Source of the DNA: Boletus sp. NGJ
Lineage: Eukaryota; Basidiomycota; Agaricomycetes; Boletales; Boletaceae
DNA: 64,000 nucleotides
Assembly (NCBI GenBank): GCA_019096195.1
Contig: JAGTXK010000196.1
Coordinates: forward strand, 1-64,000
Direction: 5' to 3'
Both the position numbers and the translations under genes were made by a program. Of the stretch, positions 24,801 to 37,026 are shown in pieces. The notes under the pieces are model-generated. The model did not search any database and was not told the origin of the DNA. It was given only the letters and a program-made list of their open reading frames with translations. How positions within the stretch are numbered: the first letter of the stretch is position 1; every line of letters starts with the position of its first letter.

Positions 24801-25758
24801 ATCGTGTCCGTCGACTTCTGAAGACCACCTGAACATTGCCTCTGCACGGTCTTTGAAGTGCTTGAAATTGAAACAAGGGTGCATTTTGAGAACATCTTCA
24901 ACGTTGTCATAGAGTTTTTGTCGTCTTCGTGGCGCAAAAGGGAGATGTACGAGTAACCGTGAATTGACGCAAGGGGATTCCGTTGCTATGGGTGACGAGG
25001 AAGCGTAGTAAGCGGCTAGTGGGGGGAGGAGAAGATGCACGGGTGGGTCTGAAGGACTGGGAGCATCGTGGAAGGGAAGGATGACAGGTGCTGGTTCAAC
25101 TTTGACGTGACTTGATGATGCGTAAGCAGGGCACGGTGGATGGGAAGGGGGGGATTGAACGGGTAAAATATCCTTTCCGAGATCGAGTTCGTCGAGCCAT
25201 ATAGCAGTGATGTCGTCGAGGGATATTGTGATAGACGAGCCTGACTGCCCCACCGCGAGAAGGGGACGATCGGAATGTATTGCTGGACCGGGCGGTTGGT
25301 GGTAAAAATTATGTGAGCGTGCACCCGGTGCGGTAAACTGGGCGAGCTGAGACTCGACTTGGATAAGGCGGTTGTTGAGGGAATGCAGGTCGCTGGTGGG
25401 AGGGTGTGAGGAGAGGGTGAGAAGAACGGAATGACAGGGGTACAGACACTTTTTCTGCAGCTGCGGGCGAATAAACGCATCTAGCGACTGTGTCGCGCTT
25501 GGTGCATGATCCGCAGGGTGTACGTCGGTCGCACTTGAGTTTGAGACGCTTGCACTGCATGAGGTTAGATATGAGGTGAACGAGGGAGATATTGGACGGA
25601 CCTCTGCGCAGACGACGGTGACTCGCGAACGGATTTGGCTGTGGAAGATGAGGGGGAGATCGGAAGGAGAAAGAGCGGACATACGGGCCAGTTGATGGAG
25701 CGGTACCGGGGTTGGAGTGGTGCTGAGACTGTGGCTCGGGGAGCGGCGACGGGTCCAT
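21829..25758 (-). CDS. Zn2Cys6 fungal-specific transcription factor
   Basis: A nuclear regulator with an N-terminal Zn2Cys6 DNA-binding domain and a central Fungal_trans domain. The start is at 25,758 (MDPSPLPEPQ). After two short introns the cluster reads VVCAECKRLKLKCDRRTPC then GSCTKRDTVARC, giving C-x2-C-x6-C-x5-C-x2-C-x8-C. A helical linker follows (DLHSLNNRLIQVESQLAQF). The middle has FEAESRRRLWWDIFYYD, then SDYMGRSPLIP after an intron near 24,050, the signature of Fungal_trans proteins. The last exon (23,7xx-21,829) is Ser/Gln/Pro-rich and probably disordered, ending DPFTA. Introns are visible near 25,700, 25,590, 25,425, 24,200, 24,070 and 23,840. The target pathway cannot be told from sequence. 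The exact donor near 25,450 is uncertain (GTGTCT against GTCTGT; the second keeps frame). Confidence 0.85.
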
Positions 25759-26351
25759 GACCAGGTGGCGAACAGGGACGACGCGCAAATCAGAAAATGA
25801 GGAAGAAAAAAAAGCGACGAGGAGGGGGAAGCGGTGTGGAAGAGGGAAAGGAGGAAGGAGGACGGAGGAGGACAAGTGTCGTGATTTGACTGCCGAGTTG
25901 CACATTGCACCTCCTTTGAAAGTGCGGGACATAAATTCCGGGTCCTGGTCAGACCCCGGATACACTCATTTGCTTTCTGATTATGTAATTCACTACTACT
26001 CCCCCCATCTCTCGTGGCTTGCCTCGAACACGCGATGTGGCTTCTTTGATCCATCTCGTGCTCATGAAGCGGCCATAGCCATGGATCAACGTTTGCAGTC
26101 TGCGGTCCCGCTTTGTTGATGGTCACAAAATCCCGCAAGCGATTCTTGCCGTTGTTTCAGGTTTCAACCACCCCTGCGCGCCACGTGATCATGCTTACGA
26201 TGATCTGCGCTCCCAGGCCGATAATTTGAATCTGGGTCAAAATTTCATCTCCTGAGATCTGGGGCAGCGCGCTCTTGAATTCGGTCCCAGTGACTGAGTC
26301 GACTGGATCATACGCGTATCTGATTTGAAACCCGACCCTCACTACTAATCA
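25759..26351. other. Intergenic, upstream of the transcription factor
   Basis: About 590 bp between the transcription factor start and the end of SEC11, both on the minus strand. It should hold the promoter of the transcription factor. No clear TATA word or other site stands out, and no gene is seen. Confidence 0.5.
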
Positions 26352-27223
26352 TCATTCCCGTTGTATCAGTGCCAACAGCGCCAGTCCACCAAGCAGTGCA
26401 TACTTCAACTGCGGGAAATCATTCTGCATCGTCGTCAGATCTGGCCAGAAACACCACGGAGATGGGAACAAATGTCGTGCCTACCATAGCGATAGTTACG
26501 TATCCGATATACGGCAAGAAGCTGTGAAGGACAAAAATAATTTATGTAAACATCCAGCAATCACACGAGACATACCCGCGGACTTTGCCAATGATATGGC
26601 GGCGTTCCAAGAAGTCGAGCCCTTGGTACAGTTCTACATCGTCGACGTGGTTGTTATCGCCCTTGGTGAGCATCAACTGATTCGGTCCCGGTGCATATTT
26701 CGCGAACCTATCAGGCGTGGTAAACATGTGGCAACCACAACAACAATACCACAAACGGGTCTTTCTTGGATTTGCGCGTCGAGTTGGACACGATAATGTC
26801 ATGCGTCTCCAGCACACGATGCACGATAGGAATTTCCGCGTTGGGTACCTTGTACACTGTTATGTCACCAGTCTGATACCGTGCATTGGGAGGGTTGGTC
26901 AGGAAGAGAAGGTCCCCGCGGTAAAAGGCGGGTTCCATGGAACCACTGGGTTGCCAGTGTATCAGAACAGACATTATTCGCCCCTTACTAAGAAAACTCG
27001 TACCTCAGGACGACAACGATCGGCGACTCTGTGTTGAAAAAGAGGCCCAGACCTTTCCATAGCATCAATCCCGATGCCACGACCGCTGCAAAGTTGAGTA
27101 TCTGGAGGAGAAGCTAGAAGAGACCATTTGTACCCTCAGTACAGCGATGAACACCAGATAAAGTAGGAGACAAACATGACGAAAGCCGAGTCTACGAAGC
27201 GTCTTGAGTTCTTCACCGAACAT
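26352..27223 (-). CDS. SEC11: Signal peptidase complex catalytic subunit SEC11
   Basis: Cleaves signal peptides from proteins entering the ER; a single-pass ER membrane protease of the S26 family. Five exons join cleanly: [16 protein letters not shown], a membrane segment ([19 protein letters not shown]), [20 protein letters not shown] carrying the catalytic Ser, then [22 protein letters not shown] with the catalytic His, [10 protein letters not shown] with the catalytic Asp, [24 protein letters not shown], and a final hydrophobic exon [13 protein letters not shown] ending LIQRE at 26,352. Splice sites include gtacga...acccag between VVVLS and GSMEP. Length is about 175 aa, normal for the family. 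All key residues are present and the gene looks intact. Confidence 0.93.
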
Positions 27224-27912
27224 GTTGATGGTCGTTGGCTGAAGCGCACAAAGACACTCTGTGACACGTCGAACACGTGGCCCTACACCTCACCGACTAC
27301 CAAATTTGGCAAGTGACCAACTTTGCAATCGCGCTCACTAGTAAGTACCGTTGAGTGCTGAGCGCTGAGCTCAGTGAGCTGGCAGTAGGTAAAGAACCTG
27401 ACGCATCTCCCTTGGGCTCTTTGATGTGCCCACGTGAGACTAGCTAGTAGATTGACTTTTATTCGCTCCGACAGGTTGGGGCGGGTACGATAAAATTTTA
27501 ATCAAAATTAATGCGCAGGGAGCCTTACCCTACCGTTCTAGAGTTTTTGACCGTGCTAGGTTAGGTTTCAAATCCGGTTAGGAACTTAGCAACTGGCCCA
27601 GCCAATTACCCAGGTTCTGACCTGTCAGTTGAGGTAAGATCGCCCCTATCTCAGAGGCTCCACCATATGACGCCAGCAGCCAAGCGGACAGGGGGCTGCA
27701 TGCTTCGAGCCCTCCCTTTACACCTCACCCGTCCACCAAAGCGCAAAAATCGTGCCAACCAGTAAGCACCAATCTTTTCCGTCTTCATCCCACCGGATCA
27801 CCCGCCCGTTCGCGCAGCCGAGGGCCCAGGCCCAGCTCTCCGCTTTCATTGCCCCCAATGCTGTCGAGCCCCGATCCTGAAAACGGCGAGGAACCAGACC
27901 TAGGCATTACCA
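27224..27912. other. Intergenic between SEC11 and the coiled-coil gene
   Basis: Divergent promoter region for SEC11 (-) and the next gene (+). It holds an AT-rich run near 27,490-27,510 but no gene. An in-frame upstream exon for the coiled-coil protein may begin at the ATG near 27,858, with GT at 27,896, but this is unproven. Confidence 0.4.
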
Positions 27913-28311
27913 GTGGTACGAGAAATCTCGAGCATGGTCAGCCACGTAATTGAATTATCAGTACAAGTCTTGGTTGAGACAGAGGTCACGTCGCTGGAGG
28001 AGATCACTTCTCCAGACGGCGCATCGGTTCCCTCTACCATTGATCAAAAGGTTTCTGCCTTAGAGGACAAGATCGGTGCCATGCAGACCAACATAAGCAC
28101 CTTTGAAAAGGAAACGGAGGTTCTCAAGGAGAGGCTGGCTTCTCTCGGGGACCAGTTGGTTGCCTTGGAAAGGGTCATTCGAACACCTACGCCCTCTCTT
28201 CAGAGTATGATTGTCGATGAGGCCCATAAAATCATCCTCGCATCTCAGACCGTGCTGCTTGCATACATAAACACGTATATCCTCGGTCCGGTCCAGAAGC
28301 TCAAGTTTTAA
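27913..28311 (+). CDS. Small coiled-coil protein, function unknown
   Basis: A 132-codon open frame with a clear heptad-like centre (DQKVSALEDKIGAMQTNIS, then KETEVLKERLASLGDQLVAL), followed by a hydrophobic helix near the end (ILASQTVLLAYINTYILG). The shape, a coiled coil with a C-terminal hydrophobic helix, would fit a tail-anchored or oligomerising protein, but no family is recognised. The start is uncertain: an upstream ATG near 27,858 could supply a first exon. The end could also extend past 28,311 through an intron (gtacgt near 28,326, acceptor near 28,345) into the open stretch at 28,349-28,687, which reads plausibly but lies toward the end of EMC2 on the other strand. Confidence 0.5.
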   Translation: MVREISSMVSHVIELSVQVLVETEVTSLEEITSPDGASVPSTIDQKVSALEDKIGAMQTNISTFEKETEVLKERLASLGDQLVALERVIRTPTPSLQSMIVDEAHKIILASQTVLLAYINTYILGPVQKLKF

Positions 28312-28707
28312 TGTGCCGTCTTTTGTACGTCTAACCCCTCGCTAGATTTTGTTCGTTGACGGAAAGAGGTACTTGGTTCCCGCTGGCATTCAGACCGGTG
28401 AAATGATCAGCACCATAGACGATTGCCATTGTCAAGTAGCTCCGGGGGACGCCAGTGTTTCCCCTGTTAACGTTCGAGGCAGTTGGGGCTTTTCTTGTAT
28501 TCCGTTCGAGCTCGCGTTTCATCGGAAGCTTCTCTTCGTTCCATATTTCATGTCCATTATCCAACAGAGGCAATCCGATTGCTTGTTCCATCAAAGTAAC
28601 CGTCAGCCAACACATGCAGGACCATTCCCAAGAGTAGCAAATGAGCCGTGCTTGCATCACAGGGGATCAAACACTTTTCCATGGTAAGCATCCTATCAAA
28701 GACGGGG

Positions 28708-29939
28708 TCAAGGAGCAGCAACCCAAGTAAACACCTCCTCTCTCCCTTTTGCAATCTCTCCCTTTTGACCAGAGCTCGAGTAGGCGACCCGTAAACGCTC
28801 TGTTGCAAGCTCGTCGAGCATCACGACGTTTTTCGGAGAGGCCGTATTAGAGGGAGAGCTTGTCGCAAGCCGTGGATCCTGCGCGATGCGTTTTGTACAC
28901 TACATGAGGTCAACATTCTCGGTTCGAAGAGAGCGTGCCGAAAGTACCCACCAGCTTGACACCATACCACGCACGCACGGTGATTCCAAGGGGTGTCGAT
29001 TCGACGAGCGATTCGGAATCATCGCCGTCAGTCATATCAACCACTGTGAGGAACATCTTGATCGAGAGCGCCAGGTCGCCAGCCGTGTAGGCCGTTTCCG
29101 CGGCTTGCAGGACGTAAAACGGGTTCTGTGGTGCGAGCAAGAGGACATGCATCAGTGATTGCAGGGAATATTCGTATCTATCCAACTTGTCAGTATCGAT
29201 GGTCCAGGCCGACGCCGTGAGAGATGGAGGCGTACTGGTTGCATGTCGCGTAAATGTCTGCCAGCTCGAGCCAGCCTTCGACGTCGGTATAAAACGTGTC
29301 GAGGTACTGCGACAGTTCGTGAACCGCCTTGTCGACCTTGCCTGTTCGTCGGAATACCGAAACACGGCGCTTCCAAACTGCCTTGGACAGGGAAAAAAAA
29401 AATAAGAATGCGACGTGCATCCAATCATACTGGCTCTGCATACCGCATTGGTAGGATCCGCTTCCAACAGTTCGGCATAATACTTGAGAGCGGTTTCTGG
29501 CGTCTCCGTGGCCTCCATGCGGATGCCCGTAAGACAGTCTACCCGTGGTGAATCCGGGAACTTGTCATTGAGCGTCCGGAGGCAATGCTGGCGTCAACGA
29601 GAAGTGTGTGAGCACAACCGTTCAATCCCAGGAGAGACACGTACGCACGTCGGTGACGTCCAATCGTCCGACGTCTATTGCAGCGAGCGCGAGCTGTTCC
29701 AGAAATGCCCAGCCTGTCCATAGTATGAATGTGGATCAGAGCGTGACGTGGTACCGATGAGCGATGAGTGGATCTGCAAAGTGCGCAGACGTACTCTCGT
29801 CTCCCATTTTATGAAGGACATTCTTCTGGAGTATGAGCGTGCCTTTTTCGAAAGTGTCCTGGGACGCACGCGCGTTTTGTGCGCGGTATGTCGCGAGTTG
29901 GTCTAATGCAGTTTGTACACTCATCATGTACGGGTTCAT
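28708..29939 (-). CDS. EMC2: ER membrane protein complex subunit 2
   Basis: Cytosolic TPR subunit of the ER membrane protein complex, an insertase for transmembrane segments. The start is at 29,939 (MNPYMMSVQTALDQL). Recognisable blocks in order: the TPR start (TFEKGTLILQKN), TETPETALKYYAELLEADPTN, KAVWKRRVSVFRRTGKVDKA, the strongly conserved FYTDVEGWLELADIYATC, SLMHVLLLAPQNPFYVLQ, AETAYTAGDLALSIKMFLTVV and VRAWYGVKL. After a last intron, a C-terminal piece DELATERLRVAY is followed by a tail ending FTWVAAP at 28,708. Five or six short introns interrupt it; exon-intron changes of frame occur at about 29,730, 29,590, 29,430 and 29,210. Length is about 320 aa, usual for the family. No breaks are seen. 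Confidence 0.88.
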
Positions 29940-32014
29940 GTGGCTTTACGTAATACCTCGTTCGCTGATGAACTAGCTTTGTGCATCTCCAACGACTCCG
30001 CCACTCTACCGGCGAGCACTCACAAACTACTCTGCCTCTCTGATCATCGCACACGACATTTCGAGAACACAACCAGATCTATTCGATAAGTGCAACACTC
30101 GTAGACGCACGCCTCAAGACACGCTAAGTCCAAATAAGCTGGCGACGAGACGACTTTCCTTCGTCGCGTGGGCGTCTGGACCGTCTACCACCTCTACCGA
30201 CGTCCACGCGTCTCAAGACAGAGGCGACCAACAGTGCCTGCGGTCCCTCGCTCTCGTCGTAGCACCCCGTCGCACTGGCACTCAGTTTGGAATTCGCCAA
30301 CATGAACTGCGGTGCGTCTCCTGGAAGCACCACATCCTGCTCCACAATCTAGCCGAATATCCTTAAGTGTCGGTCGTCGATACTGCTTTCATGGACGAAA
30401 CCGTACCGATGTACATCGCCGGCCAAGCTCGGTCCCCCACCTGCGCTCGCTTAGCATGTCGCTAGATACGAATCTGTCTCAAAGGAATTACACCGCTTAT
30501 TCAAGGCGGGGAGGATAGTGCCAAGCACGCGGTCAATCTCGACATTTTACGACGATAAACACCGCAACGTGTGGAACGTGGACGCTCGCACAGGCGGGCG
30601 AGCCTGGACGAGTTGATTGGCGAACGTCTCAGTCCACGTCGCCTCTGCGAACGAAATTAGTGCTCCGATTATCCACCACATGACTCCGAGTTAGGCTCTA
30701 CGGAATAGCATGATCCCGCACTTCGTTACACCCCGCGTGTAACAAGACCATGTGTGCACGCTTCCGCGAACTGGTGTCTACCTGGTCCGAGGGTAACGTC
30801 CCTTGAACGGAATCGAGTTCATCAAGATTGACTGGAGACAATACACTTGCCAGTGGACGGTGACTTCAACAGATCTGCAGTGCCAAATATGGCCGATCCC
30901 GAAATCGGGACTAGCGAGCCCGTGGAGGGACAGTTAGTACTAATGCAGCATTTGGGGAGGCGATGGCGGACGAATGTGGGAATGCTGCTTGCGGGATATC
31001 CATTGTTATTTTGGGCGTGCAGGAAATTGGTGCTGGGGCGGTGTTGAACGACTCGGGTGTGCGGGGTACGTACAAGGGGTGGAAGACAAGTTCGCAAGAA
31101 AGGGGGTGGGCAACCGCGGCGACTACCACGGACATGGCGTGTGCCCAACAGAGGGCGAGCGTGGTGAAGGTACATGTTGTGGTGGAAATGAGATATATCG
31201 TCACCGTCGCTTTTGCAATCTTGAGTTGATAGGAGTCATAATCTCTATGAACTAGTCCGACGAGTCACTCGAGGTCGATCGTCGGCATACTCTGTACGTC
31301 CTTTGTTAGTATTCTCGTTTTGACGATTATCACCGCCCTCTTCCTACCGAAACTTTTCATGTACTTCATTCAAATCGGTCCAGTTTCCTCAAAGGGTCGA
31401 AGATCGGCTCTTACTACATATCACAACGAAAGGTTTTGAATCATGGATTGGTGTGTCAGAGCGTATATCGTAGCGCGAGGCGATGCAATGTGTAAAAGAA
31501 CGAGGCGGTGATCGGCGCGAATAAAACGTACTCACCCCAGACTATTCCGTCATGGATGGCGAGATGAATATAGCCATATACAAAAACATTGTACTTTTCT
31601 GGGTTGGGGTTCTTGAAGAGGGTGTCATAGACGATACCGAGCAAGTTGACGTGTGGGAATCAGATAAGGGAACAGCCTGCACGTTTGCCGCTTACCGCCT
31701 AGAAGTGTCTTGACGTTCAATGTCTTGGGAATGCAGGTTGCGCATCGCATCGTAAACCAGGTCCTGCAGCCGAGATAAGACGAGCAATCGTGACTCCCCG
31801 ACCCATGGCAACGAGCCAATGTTGAAACCTTAACTGCTTGCTCGGTCGTCGTAACAGGTCACCTGGGGAGCTGATGAAGAGAATACAAGGCACTGCGTTG
31901 ACGGACCCGCATCAAAAAGGAAGGCATGTTTGAGGTAACGCTGCGTACTACGCACAAACTGAATCACTTTGCATTTCTCTCTCTTGACGCTTCGAAACCG
32001 ACGAGTGTGTACCA
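29940..32014. other. No confident gene; weak traces of a membrane-protein gene on the minus strand
   Basis: Between EMC2 and the WD40 gene are only weak candidates on the minus strand. At 31,456-31,640 there is a piece YGYIHLAIHDGIVWGEYVLF, preceded by PKTLNVKTLLGG near 31,715 with a following gtaagc donor. At 30,911-31,204 there is a hydrophobic stretch (TTLALCWAHAMSVVVAAVA). Together they might be remains of a fungal multi-pass membrane protein, but the frames do not join convincingly. A + strand or divergent promoter for EMC2 probably lies near 29,950-30,200. Confidence 0.3.
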
Positions 32015-34151
32015 TTGGTGAGGATGCCGTCGACAAAGACTGGTGTGTGGCAGTTCTGGGGAGTGTATGTAGCAACGCTGACAATTGAAGAAAACCGTAC
32101 GATAGTTGACACTGGTCTCTCCGACGCGGTGTGGGCGGTTGTGTTCCACCCTGATGGAATGCATATTTTGAGCGGAAGTGCGGATGGGATTCGACGATGG
32201 CGAATCGCAGACGGTGAAGAGGTCAGCAAACAAACGGGATTGAACGCGAATGCCATCTCTGCCTCAAGAGATCGCAAGTGGATAGTGTGTGGAATTCAGC
32301 GGGGAGCAAGCGTGTGGGACGCAGAGATGTATGCAAAGGTGACCGATGTGGATGGCAGAAACGTCGTGACTGCAGTGGATATCTCCCCAAATTCGACCAG
32401 GTTTGCCAGTGGGACTGTTGGAGCGAGCATCTGGAGCATTCGGACTGGCCAAAGATTGATTGGTCCGCTGGAACATGACAATGATATCCGAGGAATCAAG
32501 TTCTCTCCGAACGGCAAATTCATCGCGACGGCCTGCGAGCATGCATCTTCGACAGTCACACCTTCGTTCTATCCAATCACTCCGCTTGCGTGGTCGAACG
32601 ATGGGAAACAACTTTTTGCTGCATCCAACTTCAACCACTCATTCGATGTATCCACTAGGTCCCAGCTCGCTGAATCGCAGATTCTCAGTGACGCCAAATT
32701 CAGGTCTATTGCTCTAGCCGCCAACGGGAAATTCCTCGCTACCTTCGCGGACCGCTCCACCTTCTTCCTGGACACATCAACGCTTGCACCGATTGGTCCT
32801 GCCATCGAGGACAACGAAGAGATACATCCAATTGCCCTTTCGCCAGATAGTAACTATCTTGCGACTGGACGGCATGATGGGAAAATTGCCATTCGGAATC
32901 TCAGTGACATCCTACCCGACTCGTACGGTCCATTCCATGTGAGTACTTGTGCATTCATACCATAATGAACAGCCCCATTCCGTTTCCCACTCTGACACAT
33001 TATGTATGTTAGGTATCTACTGGCGAAGAACGTCAAGACGGACATCCTTCGACCACAAGCGGCCATGGCATCGAACCGTTGGCACCTGAGTCTAATCCGG
33101 TAGGATTTCCTCATCTTTCACTAAGGATCGTGCTGACTCCTTATCGTGTATACCTACACTAGGAAGATTTTAGGGCATCTAGTCCGCTCAAGTCGGAGAC
33201 CCACAGCAAACACGGCGATAGTGAGCTCCTCGATGTATGAGTTCGTCCTTTCGCTTTCAAAGTTAGCTCTCACGATAGCATAGGCAGAGGAGCCATTGAA
33301 CACGCCTGGTCCTCTATTTGACTTTGATGAGGTCGGTGCTCAGGTTACTCTTGTCTTGCTTCCGTGTTGACGCTGCTGAAGCCACTTTCCCCCGCAACCT
33401 CGACCTATTCTCAATGAAGATGAGGTACTGCCGGTCGGCTCATCCCAGATCACATCGCGGCCATCAGATACCCTATCCCCGATCTCACCTCCTGAGCCAT
33501 GTCCAGAGAAACATCTCGATACTGTCGAGGCATCTGAGAATACCCCGGTGGTAAAAAGGTGGCTACAGACGAGAGTAACAAGGACCCGGCTTCACATAAA
33601 CCTAACCAACTTCCTGGAAAGTCGCATCATCCTGTTGATCTTCGATCTCGTTCCCAGTCGCCCATTGTGAGACCTTCCATGATGGCTGCAGGTCAACGTG
33701 TGCGAGTGAGTGCCATTCCTTGATTGACGAACGAATTCGGTGTGTCCAACATATCATCTTAGCGAGCGGTTGCGAAACCAGTTGCAACAAAGGTTCGTTT
33801 TTGGTTTCGTTTGAATTTGAGCACCGTTTATAGCGTGTACTACAGCGTGGAAAAAAACCCAAGGCTCAGGCTGCTGGCCATTCGAACAAAGACGCTTCTC
33901 CTGGCCAACAAGGCTCTGGTGATCGAAAAGAAGCAAATCCAGTGTGTCTTTTTTGTTTTGTTTTGTTGTTGGACAAAGTTATTTATCCTGCATCAAAGGG
34001 TAAAACAGCCAAGGGCCATCAGAACAAAGTTGCCTCTCGTAACCAACAAGGTCCTGTAGATTCAATAGAAGCAGACTTGGTTCGACTTCTTCTGGTTGTT
34101 GTGTACCACGTCATGGTAACTCATCTCCTACTTGGCGCAACAAGTGAATGA
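32015..34151 (+). CDS. WD40 beta-propeller protein with low-complexity tail
   Basis: The first exon (308 codons before the donor at 32,939) holds degenerate WD40 repeats: AVWAVVFHPDGMHILSG then WRIADG, VVTAVDISPNSTRFASG then IWSIRTG, IRGIKFSPNGKFIATA, LAWSNDGKQLFAAS, SIALAANGKFLATFA and HPIALSPDSNYLATG then IAIRNLSD. These form most of a propeller, a scaffold for protein contacts. After the intron 32,939-33,012 come short exons rich in Ser, Pro and acidic residues (about 33,013-33,530) and a basic tail near 33,770-34,100 (GKKPKAQAAGHSNKDASPGQQ). No NACHT or helical NLR part precedes it, though orphan WD40 proteins of this kind in Agaricomycetes often resemble NLR C-termini. The start is not firmly set, since WD-like text continues upstream of 32,015, and the 3' exon joins are tentative. 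Confidence 0.65.
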
Positions 34152-37026
34152 TGTATCTCAATCTCCGGCCGGGAGGGTCCGCGTAACAGTACGTGCACTT
34201 TCCTTTATCTTACATAGTTAGACTCACAGCGGATCAGCATCAGGCAACGCTACTATTTCGCTCACGTTACCCGCATGGATGTTGTGTGTCCGCTCAGGTA
34301 GTGAAGCTGAAGAAGGGACACATTGAGCTGAGTGTGTGCTCCGGTGTCGACCGTGCAGTGCCTTGGGTTCGTGTCACCTCACAGCATTGGTTCTGCTAAG
34401 CTCATCCATGACCAAGCTCGTCAGGATGCTCACTCGACGGGAGTTACTGAGGAAGTCTATATGCTAGGATCAGAGTACAGCACCTGATTGATTCGAGCCG
34501 TTGTAAACCCCAAGAATGTCAACCCAGACAAGGATGTACGCTGGGTTGTCGTGTTCCTCTCGCTGTGATGTTTGATTTCTCGTACATCGCGGGTCCAAGT
34601 GCTCGAGCTAGTAGAACCTGAGGTGATTATTGACTCTTGTGAAGGGAATCACTCGTAGATGATCAAGCACACTGATGGTACCGGTTAGAGTCGAAGTTCC
34701 AGGAACACTACCCACACAATGAACTCCTCAGTGTCCTCACATCGTTCCTCTAGCAACGATACTAGTGGGCACAGACAAGATTCGTCGGTGGCGGGACGAA
34801 AGTAACCACCAATCCACGGCTCTAATATTGGTTTGGTTACTTCTCATGTTTTCCGAGTCGTCTCGCTGAGAGCAGCATGCCAACGATCCCGGCGTCACAA
34901 AACTGAATACCAATCCCAGTGGTTTGCGTCTCTGAGTCACTCTTACAATAACATTCATTCCATACATTTCTCGATTCGATACAGTACACGACGAGGAGCA
35001 TAGTCACGATCATCTCAAACAGTTACAACAATTACCTCCCAAAATCCCTTTGTGCTTTGGAATCCTCTATTCTGTAGGAGGCAAAGGCCCAAGGAAGTTC
35101 CACAAGTGGTGTGGCTCCGGCGGAGCAACAGGGAAGGCCCTGAGGACGACCTGTGGCGTAATTGGTATGAGCATTGACAAGTCTTCATCAATAGACTTTG
35201 CGCACAGGAGACGTGGGATTGAAATCGTCCACAGCCCAGACTGACTTTGGAATGAGAGTGCTGTGTACCTCAATCCTGGCGTATTTTAGTTTGAACGTTA
35301 GCGACAGTGTACTACAGCAAAGGGCAGACAGGCATTAACGTATAGGGTCCGCCCTCCAGTCCTCGAATCGCCAGCATTAAAGTTCGAAGGTGCGGATGGA
35401 GTGCCTTTCAAGTGGCCGTAGCGTACAGACAGCTTCGGAGACGTAAAGCCGGGTAGTCTGTGATCTGGGGTAAAACATAGCGGTGTAGTATCGCATGTTT
35501 AATTCCCGCAAAATGAAGAACACCACTACACGTCCGTAACAGCTACCGTGGAATAACCGGGTCGTGTTCGAAGATGCACCCGAGGAATGATTAATTGGTG
35601 CCTCGTATCAAACGTGTAGATCGAACGTTCGAATGCTGAGGCACGTAATTTGATCCTGATGGATGTCAATACATTTAGAATCGCCGCTCCACTGCTGACA
35701 ACCTGCCACTCACTATTAAATTTCCAAAGGTGTGCTAACAAGAATTGCGCGATACCGTAATTTGGATGTGTGTACCTCGTGGTGTGGTATGGACCTGCGA
35801 GGATGCAAGCCCCCAAAGGTGCTTGAGCGATGAATTTCGAATGAGATGACCCAAGCGACAAGGATGTAGCTGGCGAGAGAGGCTTGATTGACTTGGTCGA
35901 TCCGTCGCCTTTTCTCGCCAAGAATCAAAGGCACACGAACAAGCAGCGAAAAAAGCTTTCAGGAAAGTCAGACCACAGACCACACAACACGGGCCTGGCC
36001 AGTGCATGTTGAACTCGATCCGGCTTGAAGCTTGATCATAGACATACATGGTGGAGCAGATTTCTGACAGTACCGCAACCAACAGTAAATCGCAACTGTA
36101 ATGTCTTATGAGTTCACCCATGGTTGTGGAAGAGAGTCATACCTACGACACAATTGCGGTCAAGGATCTACTACTACCGACGATCTTCAACGAATCCAAC
36201 TCACCGTCTTAAGTCTGTCCAACCACTAGACATGCTGGACAGTCGCGTCGTGATGAAAGCGCGCTCACTCGTCATAATGGTTGTAACTTCAATGGCATGC
36301 CACATGACCACGAGCTGGATGTTCTCAACTTCCCACCCCTCTTGAGAGCTTGATGGGCCGCCACTTCAAGTTCAAGTTCTTAGTGTCTCCTCAACATGTT
36401 CATTTTGGATCTCTTCCTTTCTTATCGCAACGCTGTACACTGCCCGACATTCCGTGAGCATATCTCTCTCCTGGTTTGCCTACTCTGGACACGACCACAA
36501 TCCCCATACATATGGGCCTCGGTCATTCATGACTCCTATTCTTTGACAACGGTGCGTACCCAAGTTGTTGATAAGAAAAAAAAAATTATTCAGCTTATAC
36601 CGGGAAGTTCATACATCTCGATGGATGTATCTTGGGCTACACGCCATTGAATAACGACATAGGGCTAATTATGATTCCCTCAACTACCAGGCTGCAATCA
36701 TTTCGTGAAAGTCGGATGATCAACCTCCGAGCGATGGTATGTCTTGCGAACTATATCGTAACAGTAGCCAACATGATCCTAGCAGAGGAATTAAAGGTGA
36801 AAATTCTTATTAGACGAACTCTGCTTGCCACGAAGAGGCGACATCCAATACGAATCGTGGGGCAATAGGTAAAAAGTGATAACATCAATGATGTAGACAT
36901 CGATATAAAGCATCCACAGTAAACGTGAAGAACGAATATATGCACACAAATGTCACAAGAGCTTTAAAAGCACAAAGGTGAAAACGATGAAAAACTAGGA
37001 GGCGAACCCTCACTAGCACTGTCTGC
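34152..37026. other. No confident gene
   Basis: Nearly 2.9 kb without a supported gene. On the minus strand at 35,700-36,121 a piece reads PCCVVCGLTFLKAFFAACS and then, in a second frame, QVNQASLASYILVAWVISFE, which looks like a fragment of a membrane protein with hydrophobic helices, but no start or splice pattern makes a gene. The poly-A tract near 36,580 and the AT-rich stretch before 37,027 look like 3' flank of the next gene. Confidence 0.4.

Noticed and set aside
28331-28660. 109-codon minus-strand frame beyond the end of EMC2, with a protein-like look
   Set aside because: It cannot be joined to EMC2, whose stop is at 28,708, and it overlaps a similarly plausible + strand frame. Neither is supported by homology.
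35526-36121. Membrane-protein-like minus-strand frame near 36 kb
   Set aside because: Hydrophobic segments appear in two different frames without convincing splice sites or a start, so no gene is called.
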